A DNA stretch of 64,000 bases from JAGNHS01 sp964609695 (GTDB lineage Bacteria > Bdellovibrionota > UBA2428): assembly GCA_964609695.1 (NCBI GenBank), contig CAZSSP010000001.1, positions 1 through 64,000 on the forward strand. The letters are read 5' to 3'. The translations under genes were made by a program, and so were the position numbers. Under the pieces are notes generated by a model that worked only from the letters and a program-made list of their open reading frames with translations, was not told where the DNA came from and did no database searches. Positions 1 to 7,989 of the stretch are shown in pieces (positions within the stretch are counted from its first letter, which is position 1; each line of letters begins with the position of its first letter).

Positions 1-271
1 CCTTGTGACTTGCCCTGCACTCATTATCGCCGATGAACCTACAGGAAACCTAGATCCTCATACAGCGCGCTCACTCGTAAGAATGCTACGAGAGCTAAAA
101 GGACAAGGCACAACCGTTCTCATTGCCACACATGATATGACTTTAGTGAAAGATTTTGGCGGAAGAGTTTTAGAGCTTGTCAGCGGAACTTTACCTTCAC
201 AAAATGCCTCACAACAAAGTAAAGCTTATAAAATACCGCGCTTTTGGCAGCCCGGAGGAGAAATTAAATGA
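1..271 (+). CDS. ftsE: Cell-division ABC transporter ATPase FtsE, C-terminal part (5' end outside window)
   Basis: The reading frame enters from the left edge, so only about the last 90 residues are visible. They hold the end of an ABC nucleotide-binding domain: a Walker B segment LIIADEPTGNLDP and an H-loop in LIATHD. The stop overlaps the next start as ATGA, with GGAGGAG seven bases upstream of that start. The next gene is an FtsX-type permease, which identifies this ATPase as FtsE rather than another LolD/MacB-like subunit. FtsE hydrolyses ATP on the cytoplasmic face of FtsX and controls septal peptidoglycan hydrolysis through a periplasmic EnvC-type partner, for which a candidate lies two genes downstream. 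Confidence 0.88.
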   Translation, partial: LVTCPALIIADEPTGNLDPHTARSLVRMLRELKGQGTTVLIATHDMTLVKDFGGRVLELVSGTLPSQNASQQSKAYKIPRFWQPGGEIK

Positions 272-1164
272 TACTCAAAGTTGTTTGGAACCACATACGC
301 TCCCGCCCTATTTCGGGTGTCTTCACTTTAATGGCCATCAGCTTGGTTCTCACTCTTTTAGGAAGCTTTTGGACCCTTGTAGAAAATCTCAACAGAGTAC
401 AAAAAGACACCAGCGCTCACGAAGAAAAATCTTCATTAACAATATTTGTAAAACCTGATGCCAATAATCTCGAAATCAGCAACCTAAAAAAATCTTTAAG
501 TTCTGAGAAATTGTTTGAAAACATCCGAGTGATTAGTCAGGAAGATGCACTCAAAGAACTCCAAGGCAAATATGGAGAAACTTTAAGTAAAGCTCTTAAC
601 GCGGAAACATTGCCTGGAACTATTAAAATCGACATCTCACAAGAAGGAATCAATCATGAAGCTTGGAAGTCTCTCATTGCCGATATTCGCAAAAACCCTC
701 TCGTTTTAGATGTCGACGATGGAAGAGTTCTTTTTTCAGGAGATAGCGAAAACTCTATACCCCAAACAATCATCAACTGGGCCAGCATTTTGTTTTTCAT
801 AGTTTTTGCCATAGTGGCTTTATTGGTGAGTCATTTAATTCGCTTAGTTTTTGAAACCTCAAGAAAAGATATTGAAACCATGAAAATTCTAGGGGCCTCA
901 AGATCCTGGATTTTTTTACCACTTCTTTTAGAAGGGCTTATCTACGGAGCGCTTGGTTCTATTTGCTCATTAATTTTTCTGTGGATTAGCATCACAGAGA
1001 TGCTTCCTCGCATTGCCAATTCTTTGTTACCTCATCATTTCGATGTCTTTTTCCTTTCCACAAGTTCATGGCTGGGAATTGTTGGCGTCGCCCTTGGAGC
1101 CTCGCTCTTGGGAGCACTCTTAACATGGCCTCTTGTCAGCGCTCCCGCTAAGGAGATTGCTTAA
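268..1164 (+). CDS. ftsX: Cell-division permease-like protein FtsX
   Basis: The protein has 298 residues and the standard FtsX layout. A short cytoplasmic N-terminus leads to a first membrane segment near residues 18-40. A periplasmic loop of about 120 residues follows (roughly 42-165), then three membrane segments near 168-190, 215-240 and 265-290. The conserved FtsX segment just after the second membrane helix is visible as RKDIETMKILGASRSWI. The gene is translationally coupled to ftsE by ATGA and is preceded by a good Shine-Dalgarno sequence. FtsX transmits the ATPase cycle of FtsE to periplasmic amidase activators; the EnvC-like gene starts five bases after its stop. Confidence 0.93.
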   Translation: MILKVVWNHIRSRPISGVFTLMAISLVLTLLGSFWTLVENLNRVQKDTSAHEEKSSLTIFVKPDANNLEISNLKKSLSSEKLFENIRVISQEDALKELQGKYGETLSKALNAETLPGTIKIDISQEGINHEAWKSLIADIRKNPLVLDVDDGRVLFSGDSENSIPQTIINWASILFFIVFAIVALLVSHLIRLVFETSRKDIETMKILGASRSWIFLPLLLEGLIYGALGSICSLIFLWISITEMLPRIANSLLPHHFDVFFLSTSSWLGIVGVALGASLLGALLTWPLVSAPAKEIA

Positions 1165-1169
1165 TCAAC

Positions 1170-1976
1170 ATGAAAGTTTTTAGATTCACCTTACTCGGAG
1201 TCGTTTTTGTTTCTTCACTAAAGGCCACAGAAACAACAAACACTGAACTCAGTTTTTCAGAAAGACTCAAACTACTCGAATCTAAAAAAGCCAGCCTCCA
1301 ACCTATTATCAAAGAATCTCTTCTTGAGTGGCATCGATTAGAAAACTCCAAAAATAATTTGCGCTATATTTGGGAAAAAGAAAACCCCTTTGAATCTAAA
1401 CGAAAAAATTTACAAAAGATGATTGAATTGGCCTTGAGTTCAAGAATTAAGGATTGGGACCAAGTCGACTCTCAGCTTGAAACTCTTTATCGTGATCAAG
1501 AAATTTCAGAAGCAGAAATTCCTCTCTTAAATAAATCCTCTAAAAAGCAAAACTTTATGCGATGTCCGTTTTTCCCATTACCCAAATTGAGCGAATCCCA
1601 CAGATACAAAGTTCTAGAGGACTTTGGGGTCCAAAAAGATCCAAAATCAGGCTTAAAATGGAAAACTAGTGGCTGGTGGATTGCGGTTGACGGGCTCACT
1701 CCTGTAAAAAATTGTGACGATGGAGAAGTCATCTACTCAGGAAAAATTCCAGGACGTGGATTTGTGGTGTTAGTGCGGCATAAAAATGACTTTATGAGTT
1801 TATATGCTCATCTTGATGAATCCGACACTAAAAACCTTATTGTAGGTAAAAAATTAACAGCTGGAGACACCGTTGGATTTGTTCGCACTAAGCTTTACTT
1901 TGAAACCCGTCACAACGGTCAAGCTTTTGAACCAAAGAAAGTTTTTTCTGAGAAGCAAACGGCTCGCCTAAACTAG
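1170..1976 (+). CDS. EnvC-like periplasmic protein with degenerate LytM (M23) domain
   Basis: A Sec signal peptide (about residues 1-19, ending SSLKA) is followed by a charged, probably coiled-coil region (about 25-130). A C-terminal LytM/M23-like domain occupies about 150-265, with a YAHLD segment and the terminal LYFETRHNG strand. The first zinc ligand of active M23 peptidases (HxGxD) is replaced around GWWIAVDG, as in E. coli EnvC, so the domain is probably not a hydrolase but an activator of amidases. At 268 residues it is shorter than enterobacterial EnvC (about 400), mainly in the coiled coil. Its position directly after ftsEX supports the FtsEX-EnvC assignment. That it acts on an amidase is inferred from family knowledge. 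Confidence 0.8.
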   Translation: MKVFRFTLLGVVFVSSLKATETTNTELSFSERLKLLESKKASLQPIIKESLLEWHRLENSKNNLRYIWEKENPFESKRKNLQKMIELALSSRIKDWDQVDSQLETLYRDQEISEAEIPLLNKSSKKQNFMRCPFFPLPKLSESHRYKVLEDFGVQKDPKSGLKWKTSGWWIAVDGLTPVKNCDDGEVIYSGKIPGRGFVVLVRHKNDFMSLYAHLDESDTKNLIVGKKLTAGDTVGFVRTKLYFETRHNGQAFEPKKVFSEKQTARLN

Positions 1977-1998
1977 CTCTATTCCTTATAATAGAATC

Positions 1999-3366
1999 AT
2001 GAAACTTCTTAGATCAGGCTTCAAGTATTTCACACTCATGTTTTTAGCCAGCTCCGGTTTTTTTTTAGGAAGCTGTTTTCACCCAATGGCACCGGCCGAC
2101 AAAGCACCTTATCGTGAGCTCAAAAATTTCTCAAAAGTTCTACAATTTATCGAAACACAATTTGTCGATCCTATTGATGTGAACAATCTTATTACAGGCG
2201 CCATTAAAGGAATGCTTCAAACCTTAGATCCTCACTCGGCTTATTTGACTCCTGAAATCTACAAGGACATTAGAGAGGAAACATCGGGAAGTTTTGGTGG
2301 ATTAGGTGTTCAAGTCACCATTGAAGATAAAATTTTAACTGTGATTGCACCTATAGAAGATAGCCCAGCCTATAAGGCTGGTGTTCAACCCGGCGATAAA
2401 ATCTACTTAATCAACGACAAATCCACCAAGGACTTAAGTCTTCCTGAAGCCAGCTTACTGATGAAAGGTAAGCCAGGAACTAAAATCAAATTGGGTTTAA
2501 AGCGCAAAGACGGCAAATTACTTCAAGTCGTCATTACTCGAGAGATTGTCAGTCTTAAATCTGTAAAAAGCCTTCTCCTAGATAACCATATAGGCTATCT
2601 GAGAATCACTTCATTCTCCGAAAAAACCTCACGAGAACTCGAAGATGCCATCGAAAAAATGACCAAAGATAAAAAGCTTATTGGTTTTTTATTAGACCTC
2701 AGAGGAAACCCAGGCGGACTTCTGGATCAAGCTGTTAAAGTTGGAAATTTTTTCATAGATGAAGGTCCAATTGTTTACACAATTGGAAGAGATAAAACTC
2801 ATAAAGAAGTTGAGAATGCCCACAAAGGAAGAAAACTAACAGATTTACCTCTCGTAGTTCTCATCGATGGATCCACCGCATCTGCCAGTGAAATCGTTGC
2901 TGGTGCTCTCCAAGATTACGGTAGAGCAATCATCGCCGGACAACAAAGCTTTGGAAAAGGCTCTGTTCAATCCATTATTTCTTTAGGGGATGATGCAGGT
3001 TTAAAATTAACTATCGCCCGGTATTACACTCCTTCAGGAAGATCCATCCAAGCCAAAGGAATTGAACCCGACGTGATCATCGATAACATCGACGAAAACA
3101 CTTTAAAACAAGCGCGAAGCAAACAGAAAACCTTTAGAGAAAAGGACCTCGAAGGTCACATTATCAGCGAAGACGACAACAAAGATAAAAACAAATCTGA
3201 AGACAAGGTTTCAAGCGTTGATCTGCTTGCCTTTGGAAAATCTTCAGAAGACCTCAAGACACAATTAGATAAAGATTATATGGTGACTCAAGCGATAGGA
3301 ATCGTAAAAACCATGAAACTTGCAGCCACTAAACCCAAAACTATTGAATTTAAACTTCAGGAATAA
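1999..3366 (+). CDS. ctpA: Carboxy-terminal processing protease, S41 family, probable lipoprotein
   Basis: The 455-residue protein begins with a lipoprotein-type signal (LGSC, cysteine 26). A PDZ domain follows around residues 95-175 (start SFGGLGVQV), then an S41 protease core. The serine region reads GSTASASEIVAGAL and the catalytic lysine lies in GQQSFGKGSVQ. A charged, low-complexity stretch rich in Asp, Lys and Glu sits near residues 375-400 before the C-terminal part. The gene is 22 bases downstream of the EnvC-like gene and in the same direction. CtpA-type proteases trim or degrade periplasmic proteins, often including cell-wall hydrolases, so co-expression with ftsEX fits envelope remodelling. 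The substrate cannot be read from the sequence. Confidence 0.93.
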   Translation: MKLLRSGFKYFTLMFLASSGFFLGSCFHPMAPADKAPYRELKNFSKVLQFIETQFVDPIDVNNLITGAIKGMLQTLDPHSAYLTPEIYKDIREETSGSFGGLGVQVTIEDKILTVIAPIEDSPAYKAGVQPGDKIYLINDKSTKDLSLPEASLLMKGKPGTKIKLGLKRKDGKLLQVVITREIVSLKSVKSLLLDNHIGYLRITSFSEKTSRELEDAIEKMTKDKKLIGFLLDLRGNPGGLLDQAVKVGNFFIDEGPIVYTIGRDKTHKEVENAHKGRKLTDLPLVVLIDGSTASASEIVAGALQDYGRAIIAGQQSFGKGSVQSIISLGDDAGLKLTIARYYTPSGRSIQAKGIEPDVIIDNIDENTLKQARSKQKTFREKDLEGHIISEDDNKDKNKSEDKVSSVDLLAFGKSSEDLKTQLDKDYMVTQAIGIVKTMKLAATKPKTIEFKLQE

Positions 3367-4283
3367 TGGAATTCTTTTTTCTATTATCCACGAAGCTCTT
3401 CAGTCTCTTCGGAATTATAGTTCTGGGATATTTCGCGGGACGTTTTTTAGAAATCGAAGCCAAACCACTAGCTCGTCTACTGATTTATATTTTTGGACCC
3501 ATCGTTTTTTTTGATGCCATTCTTAAAGCACAACTTCGTCCCCAAGAGCTCTTACTTCCTTTCATGTTCTTAGGAATGTGCAGCCTACTTTGCTTTAGTT
3601 TTTTTAAAATTGGCGCTTCGTTTTATAGAGAGCCCACTAAAAACATACTGGCCTTCACTGCTGGCTCTGCAAATACAGGGTATTTTGGAATTCCCGCCAT
3701 AATCTTCATCTTAGGAGAACCCTATCTAGGAAAAGCCATACTGGCTATTTTTGGATACAATCTTTTTGAAAACAGCGTGGGTTACTACATCACGGCTCGT
3801 GGACATTTCTCCCACAAAGAAGCTTTTCTCAAAGTCATTAGACTTCCTTCTTTGCACGCTTTTTTCATGGCCGTAATTTTAAACTTCATGGGTTGGAAAC
3901 TTCCAAGCTTATTGCAACCTATTGCTGATGGCGCCAAAGGAGCTTATTCCTTATTAGGTCTTATGATAGTTGGAATTGGGGCCTCAAAAATCACGAAAGC
4001 TCACATCGATTGGGTTTTCGTGGGTCTCACTTTTGTTGCCAAATTTATATGTTTTCCAATTCTCATTTTCACAATGATTTACGTAGACAAAAATGTCACT
4101 CATCTCTTTGATGCTGATATCTATAAAATCCTAAAACTACTTTCTGTTGTGCCCTTAGCGGCCAACGGAGTCGCCGTAGCCACAGAACTCAAAGCCAACC
4201 CTGAAAAGGTTTCTCTCGCCATTTTATTAAGCACATTGTTTGCTCTCTTTTATATTCCCTTATTCGTGATATTTTTATTTTAG
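3366..4283 (+). CDS. AEC-family (auxin efflux carrier-like) membrane transporter
   Basis: This is a 305-residue hydrophobic protein with about ten predicted membrane segments. Its start codon overlaps the ctpA stop (TAATG). The pattern fits the AEC/membrane transport family: a first helix with GYFAGRFL, an internal SANTGYFGIPA motif typical of the family's first repeat, and a C-terminal repeat with AANGVAVATEL. Bacterial members have been linked to export of malate or other small organic anions, but the substrate here is not predictable. The one-base overlap suggests translational coupling to ctpA. The length agrees with the family. Confidence 0.82.
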   Translation: MEFFFLLSTKLFSLFGIIVLGYFAGRFLEIEAKPLARLLIYIFGPIVFFDAILKAQLRPQELLLPFMFLGMCSLLCFSFFKIGASFYREPTKNILAFTAGSANTGYFGIPAIIFILGEPYLGKAILAIFGYNLFENSVGYYITARGHFSHKEAFLKVIRLPSLHAFFMAVILNFMGWKLPSLLQPIADGAKGAYSLLGLMIVGIGASKITKAHIDWVFVGLTFVAKFICFPILIFTMIYVDKNVTHLFDADIYKILKLLSVVPLAANGVAVATELKANPEKVSLAILLSTLFALFYIPLFVIFLF

Positions 4284-4311
4284 AGTTCTTAAAAGATTAA
4301 GGGAGATTAAA

Positions 4312-5019
4312 ATGAAAAAAATAATTGTCATTGGCGTTTTTTATTTGTCGATTTTAACTAACGCTTCAGACAAAAACTGCAGTTGGTGCCTGAGTGAACG
4401 AGAAGATGTTTTCAATGATTTAAAAAAACTTTCAAAACTTTCTCCTAAAGAACAACTGAATTTTATTAAAAATCAAAACACTACTGTTATTGTTTTAAAA
4501 AGCCATCAAAAAGTATTAGCAGGAACTTTTAACTGGGGTGAATTTATCAAACCCTTAGGTGAGCTCAAAAACCTATCGACTCATAAAGCACTCATGGGAA
4601 AAACCCTTTGCAAGGGTGAACACATGTATTCCGATTGGCAAGACACCATTGCCCTTTCTGATGTCGCACCAAGATCAACTCTGATTCACGAATACATCCA
4701 CATACTCCAACTCCGTCAGGACAAAGAATGGTGTCCCTTGTCGAAAAAACTTTGGTCAACACCCACTCCATCCCAGCAAGAATCACAGGCCATTCGCAAT
4801 AAGGAGTGGGATGCACATAAAATCTTATGGAAACTTCGAAGCGATTTAGCTTACGACCTCGAAGATGAAATCGCCATTAGTAGTGAAACCATTGAAGAAG
4901 CCAAATTGAGAAAAGAATGGGACCCTCAAGCTATTGACTGGGTTAAAAGCGAAGACATAGAACTTTATATGAATCAAAAAATTCAAAATTATATGAATGT
5001 GAGGGTGAAAAAGAAATGA
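4312..5019 (+). CDS. Exported protein with HExxH zinc-peptidase-like motif
   Basis: A signal peptide (about residues 1-18) opens a 235-residue protein. A clear HEYIH motif (His126, Glu127, His130) sits in a hydrophobic helix-like context, TLIHEYIHILQL, as in zincin metallopeptidases. A downstream EWDAHK segment (about 165-170) could supply the third ligand. There are five cysteines in the mature part, compatible with periplasmic disulfides. I do not recognise the family. A good Shine-Dalgarno (AGGGAG) precedes the start. The stop overlaps the next start as ATGA, so it is probably co-translated with the GlcG-like protein. Metallopeptidase activity is inferred from the motif only. Confidence 0.65.
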   Translation: MKKIIVIGVFYLSILTNASDKNCSWCLSEREDVFNDLKKLSKLSPKEQLNFIKNQNTTVIVLKSHQKVLAGTFNWGEFIKPLGELKNLSTHKALMGKTLCKGEHMYSDWQDTIALSDVAPRSTLIHEYIHILQLRQDKEWCPLSKKLWSTPTPSQQESQAIRNKEWDAHKILWKLRSDLAYDLEDEIAISSETIEEAKLRKEWDPQAIDWVKSEDIELYMNQKIQNYMNVRVKKK

Positions 5020-5741
5020 AAAAAATTTTAGGTTTTAGTTCTACTTTACTAATGTCTGCAACTTTAATGGCAACTGATTGCGCTTCATTACCAAAATGGT
5101 CTGAAGTCAAAGAAGCACTCATCAAAGTTCGAAACGAAAACAATGGCGGTTTTAATCTAGATATGTGGGCCACATTAGTGAATCGCGATGGCGAAGTTTG
5201 TGTGGTTACATACACAGCAGGAGATCGAGGTGGTCAATGGCCAGGAAGTCGAGTCATTTCAGCCCAAAAAGCCAACACAGCCAACGCGTTTTCTTTACCT
5301 AAACTAGCTCTTTCTACAGCAAATTTATATTCCGCCGTGCAACCCGGTGGTAGTCTTTTTGGATTGCAAGAGTCTAATCCTGTGAACGTAGCCGCGGCCT
5401 ATGGTGGTAATTCAAAAAATATTGGAAGCGATAATGATCCTCTCGTAGGTGAAAAAATCGGTGGAGTTAACGTTTTTGGCGGTGGTTTAGCTCTCTACAA
5501 CAAACAAGGAGTTATTGTAGGTGGTCTTGGCGTGAGTGGAGACAGTTCTTGTGCTGATCACAACATTGCTTGGAAACTGAGAAAACTACTTCAATTAGAT
5601 TTTGTTCCAGCAGGAGTCAGTCCAGCCAATAATGACAATATTATTTATTTAAAGAAAAACGAAAAAGCCAATGGCTTCAAACACCCATTATGCGGTGGAA
5701 CAGAAAACAAAATCACTCTAGCTCCTGTCTCTAAAATTTAA
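5016..5741 (+). CDS. Exported GlcG/HbpS-like (DUF336) protein
   Basis: The 241-residue protein has a signal peptide (about 1-19, LMSATLMA). Its body resembles the GlcG/HbpS heme-binding-like family: a glycine-rich segment KIGGVNVFGGGLALYN is followed by GVIVGGLGVSGDSSCADHNI, matching the family pattern in which a Gly-rich strand precedes a G(L)GVSG signature and an acidic helix. It carries extra N- and C-terminal segments compared with the compact family (about 140 residues). It is coupled to the HExxH gene by ATGA. Members bind heme or cobalamin, or have unknown roles; ligand and function are unresolved. A strong hairpin follows its stop. Confidence 0.7.
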   Translation: MKKILGFSSTLLMSATLMATDCASLPKWSEVKEALIKVRNENNGGFNLDMWATLVNRDGEVCVVTYTAGDRGGQWPGSRVISAQKANTANAFSLPKLALSTANLYSAVQPGGSLFGLQESNPVNVAAAYGGNSKNIGSDNDPLVGEKIGGVNVFGGGLALYNKQGVIVGGLGVSGDSSCADHNIAWKLRKLLQLDFVPAGVSPANNDNIIYLKKNEKANGFKHPLCGGTENKITLAPVSKI

Positions 5742-5751
5742 TGAGCTGGCT

Positions 5752-5785
5752 GACTCTAAAGGGCTCTTTGTAGCCCTTTAGAGTC
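5752..5785. terminator. Perfect 14-bp hairpin between convergent genes
   Basis: GACTCTAAAGGGCT at 5752-5765 pairs perfectly with AGCCCTTTAGAGTC at 5772-5785 around a six-base loop. It lies ten bases after the stop of the GlcG-like gene. It also contains the stop codon of the convergent Nudix gene (complement of 5778-5780). There is no long T-run on either side, so it could work as a weak bidirectional terminator or as a 3'-end stabiliser. Confidence 0.6.
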
Positions 5786-6350
5786 CTAATCTTTGGAAGG
5801 AAAGTAGAAGCGCTAATAAAGTATCGGTGTCTTCTATCTTTCCTTCTTTTATCCACTCTTTTAATTCTTGAACATCAAGCAATTTTCTTTCTAATATGAC
5901 TTCACCTTCTTCGTGACTTGACTGGCCCGAATAGTCCACATCATGGGCTAAGAAAAAATGTCCTTTAAGGCTCATGACCCCATTGGCAGAATAATAGGCC
6001 CCTAAAGACTCAAGTCGACCCGACACGCAACCCGCTTCCTCTTTCATTTCTTCTCGAGCAATTTCCTCTAAAGCTTGTCCGTGCTTGTCTGCAATAATTC
6101 CAGCAGGAATCTCCCAAAAAAAGCGATCCGTTGTCCATCGATAACATTTTATGAGTACAAATTTTTTATCTTTTGTGTAGGGCACTACAAAAACTGAACC
6201 ATCGTGCTCTAAATAAGTATAAGTAATATTTTTTTTAGAAGCTTCAATTCGGATAATATCTCGACGACCACGATTCCATATCGTCTTCCAGAAATAACGA
6301 CTTCTTTTGAGATGCCAACCTAATTTCAAACCGTTGGGCTTATCATTCAT
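5778..6350 (-). CDS. Nudix hydrolase, ADP-ribose pyrophosphatase type
   Basis: The 190-residue protein has a Nudix box at about residues 84-107: it opens with WEIPAG and continues to the core AREEMKEEAG, giving the metal-binding Glu cluster. The E-x-PAG lead-in is typical of ADP-ribose and nucleoside-diphosphate-sugar hydrolases rather than of MutT. The start codon overlaps the stop of prfC (ATGA), so it is coupled to the release-factor gene. The stop lies inside a hairpin stem. Substrate specificity is inferred from family resemblance. Confidence 0.85.
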   Translation of the reverse strand: MNDKPNGLKLGWHLKRSRYFWKTIWNRGRRDIIRIEASKKNITYTYLEHDGSVFVVPYTKDKKFVLIKCYRWTTDRFFWEIPAGIIADKHGQALEEIAREEMKEEAGCVSGRLESLGAYYSANGVMSLKGHFFLAHDVDYSGQSSHEEGEVILERKLLDVQELKEWIKEGKIEDTDTLLALLLSFQRLGL

Positions 6351-7960
6351 ATTTTTAAAGCCTCGAAGCTATTACTAAACCATTGTAGCGATGGTGGTAA
6401 ATTTTTCTTTAAGAACTGCAATTCCCATTCTGACTTACAAAGCACCACCCATTGATTATGTTGATCTCGAAGTAAAGGCACTCGAAGATCCTGAGACTCC
6501 AACTTTATAGACTCATCCTGACTTTTCACCCAACGGGCAATTTCATAGGGGAGCCTTTCCAAGCGAGCTTCAACACGATACTCATCTTGCAAACGAAACA
6601 TCATCACATCAAACTGCAAAACACCCACAACGCCGAGAATGGGATCTTGCTCTCCCACTCGAGGGTCTATAAACATTTGCACGAGTCCTTCTTCACAAAG
6701 TTCAGAAATACCCTTTTGCAACTGCTTGCGCTTCATAGGATCTCTTAACGTCAAGCGACCAAAGCATTCAGGAGAAAATTGAGGGATGCCTAAAAACTCT
6801 ATCGGCTTCCCACAATAAACCGTATCTCCAATTTTAAAATTTCCAGAGTCATGGACACCAATAATATCTCCTGCGTAAGCCTCATCTACCGTAGCGCGCT
6901 CTTGGGCCATAAATTGTTTGGAGTGCGACAAGCGAACAGGTTTTTGATTCCTCGCAATTTTAACATCCATATCGCGCTCAAAACGACCCGAACAAATTCT
7001 CATAAAGGCCATACGATCGCGATGATTCTTATCCATATTGGCTTGAATCTTAAAAACAAAAGCTGAAAAATCTGGATCCTCAGGCTTCACTTCTTTAGGT
7101 TTGGCCTCCTTAGGTTGAGGCGCTGGAGTGAAATCATGAAATATTTGTAAAAATGATGAGATCCCAAAATTGTTTCGAGCACTCCCAAATAAAGTAGGAG
7201 TTAGGACTCCACTTAAAAAGCTGGATTTCTCAACAGGACCAAGAGCTCCATCAAGCAACTCCATATCTTCAATAAGTTTCAACTGCTGCTCTTCATCAAC
7301 ATACTGAAGAAGTGCCTTGTCTCCTATTTCACAAGACAATACTTTTAACTGAGCACGATCTCCCACTTTTTCACTAGGTTCAAAAAAATGAAATTCTTTT
7401 TTTAAACGATGATAAACTCCTTTAAATCGATCGCCCATTCCTATAGGCCAAGTCACAGGATTGGCCGTAATTTTTAAAACATCTTCAAGTTCTTTCATCA
7501 GCTCAAAAGGGTCGCGAGCCTCACGATCCATCTTATTTACAAAAGTTAAAATTGGGATATTTCGCATACGGCAAACTTCGAACAATTTCTTAGTTTGAGT
7601 TTCCACACCTTTAGCCGCATCGATGACCATCACAGCCGTATCAGCAGCCATTAAAGTTCGATAAGTGTCTTCTGAGAAATCTTTGTGACCAGGAGTATCC
7701 AGTAAATTGATTCTTAAATTTTCAAAATCAAACTGCAAAACCGAAGAGCTGATGGAAATCCCTCTTTGCTTCTCAAGTTCCATCCAATCCGAAACAGTTT
7801 TACGACGATGAGCTTTGGCTTTAACTTCACCGGCTTCCTGAATTTTTCCTGTATATAAGAGGAGTTTCTCTGTGAGAGTTGTTTTACCGGCATCAGGATG
7901 AGAAATAATCGCAAAAGTTCTACGCCGCCTGACCTCAGATAAAAAATTTGTAGGAGTCAT
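6347..7960 (-). CDS. prfC: Peptide chain release factor 3
   Basis: This is a 537-residue translational GTPase. The P-loop reads SHPDAGKTTLTEKLL, the G3 motif DTPGHKDFSEDT, and the G4 motif TFVNKMDREARDP, which is characteristic of RF3 against EF-G. Domain II and the RF3 C-terminal region (PRVGEQDPILGVVGVLQFDV) are intact and the length is normal. RF3 recycles RF1/RF2 from the ribosome after peptide release, using GTP. It is the middle gene of a minus-strand block, 29 bases after the M3 peptidase and overlapping the Nudix gene by four bases. Confidence 0.96.
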   Translation of the reverse strand: MTPTNFLSEVRRRRTFAIISHPDAGKTTLTEKLLLYTGKIQEAGEVKAKAHRRKTVSDWMELEKQRGISISSSVLQFDFENLRINLLDTPGHKDFSEDTYRTLMAADTAVMVIDAAKGVETQTKKLFEVCRMRNIPILTFVNKMDREARDPFELMKELEDVLKITANPVTWPIGMGDRFKGVYHRLKKEFHFFEPSEKVGDRAQLKVLSCEIGDKALLQYVDEEQQLKLIEDMELLDGALGPVEKSSFLSGVLTPTLFGSARNNFGISSFLQIFHDFTPAPQPKEAKPKEVKPEDPDFSAFVFKIQANMDKNHRDRMAFMRICSGRFERDMDVKIARNQKPVRLSHSKQFMAQERATVDEAYAGDIIGVHDSGNFKIGDTVYCGKPIEFLGIPQFSPECFGRLTLRDPMKRKQLQKGISELCEEGLVQMFIDPRVGEQDPILGVVGVLQFDVMMFRLQDEYRVEARLERLPYEIARWVKSQDESIKLESQDLRVPLLRDQHNQWVVLCKSEWELQFLKKNLPPSLQWFSNSFEALKI

Positions 7961-7989
7961 AAGTCCCGAACTCTATTCTGGAGATCGAC

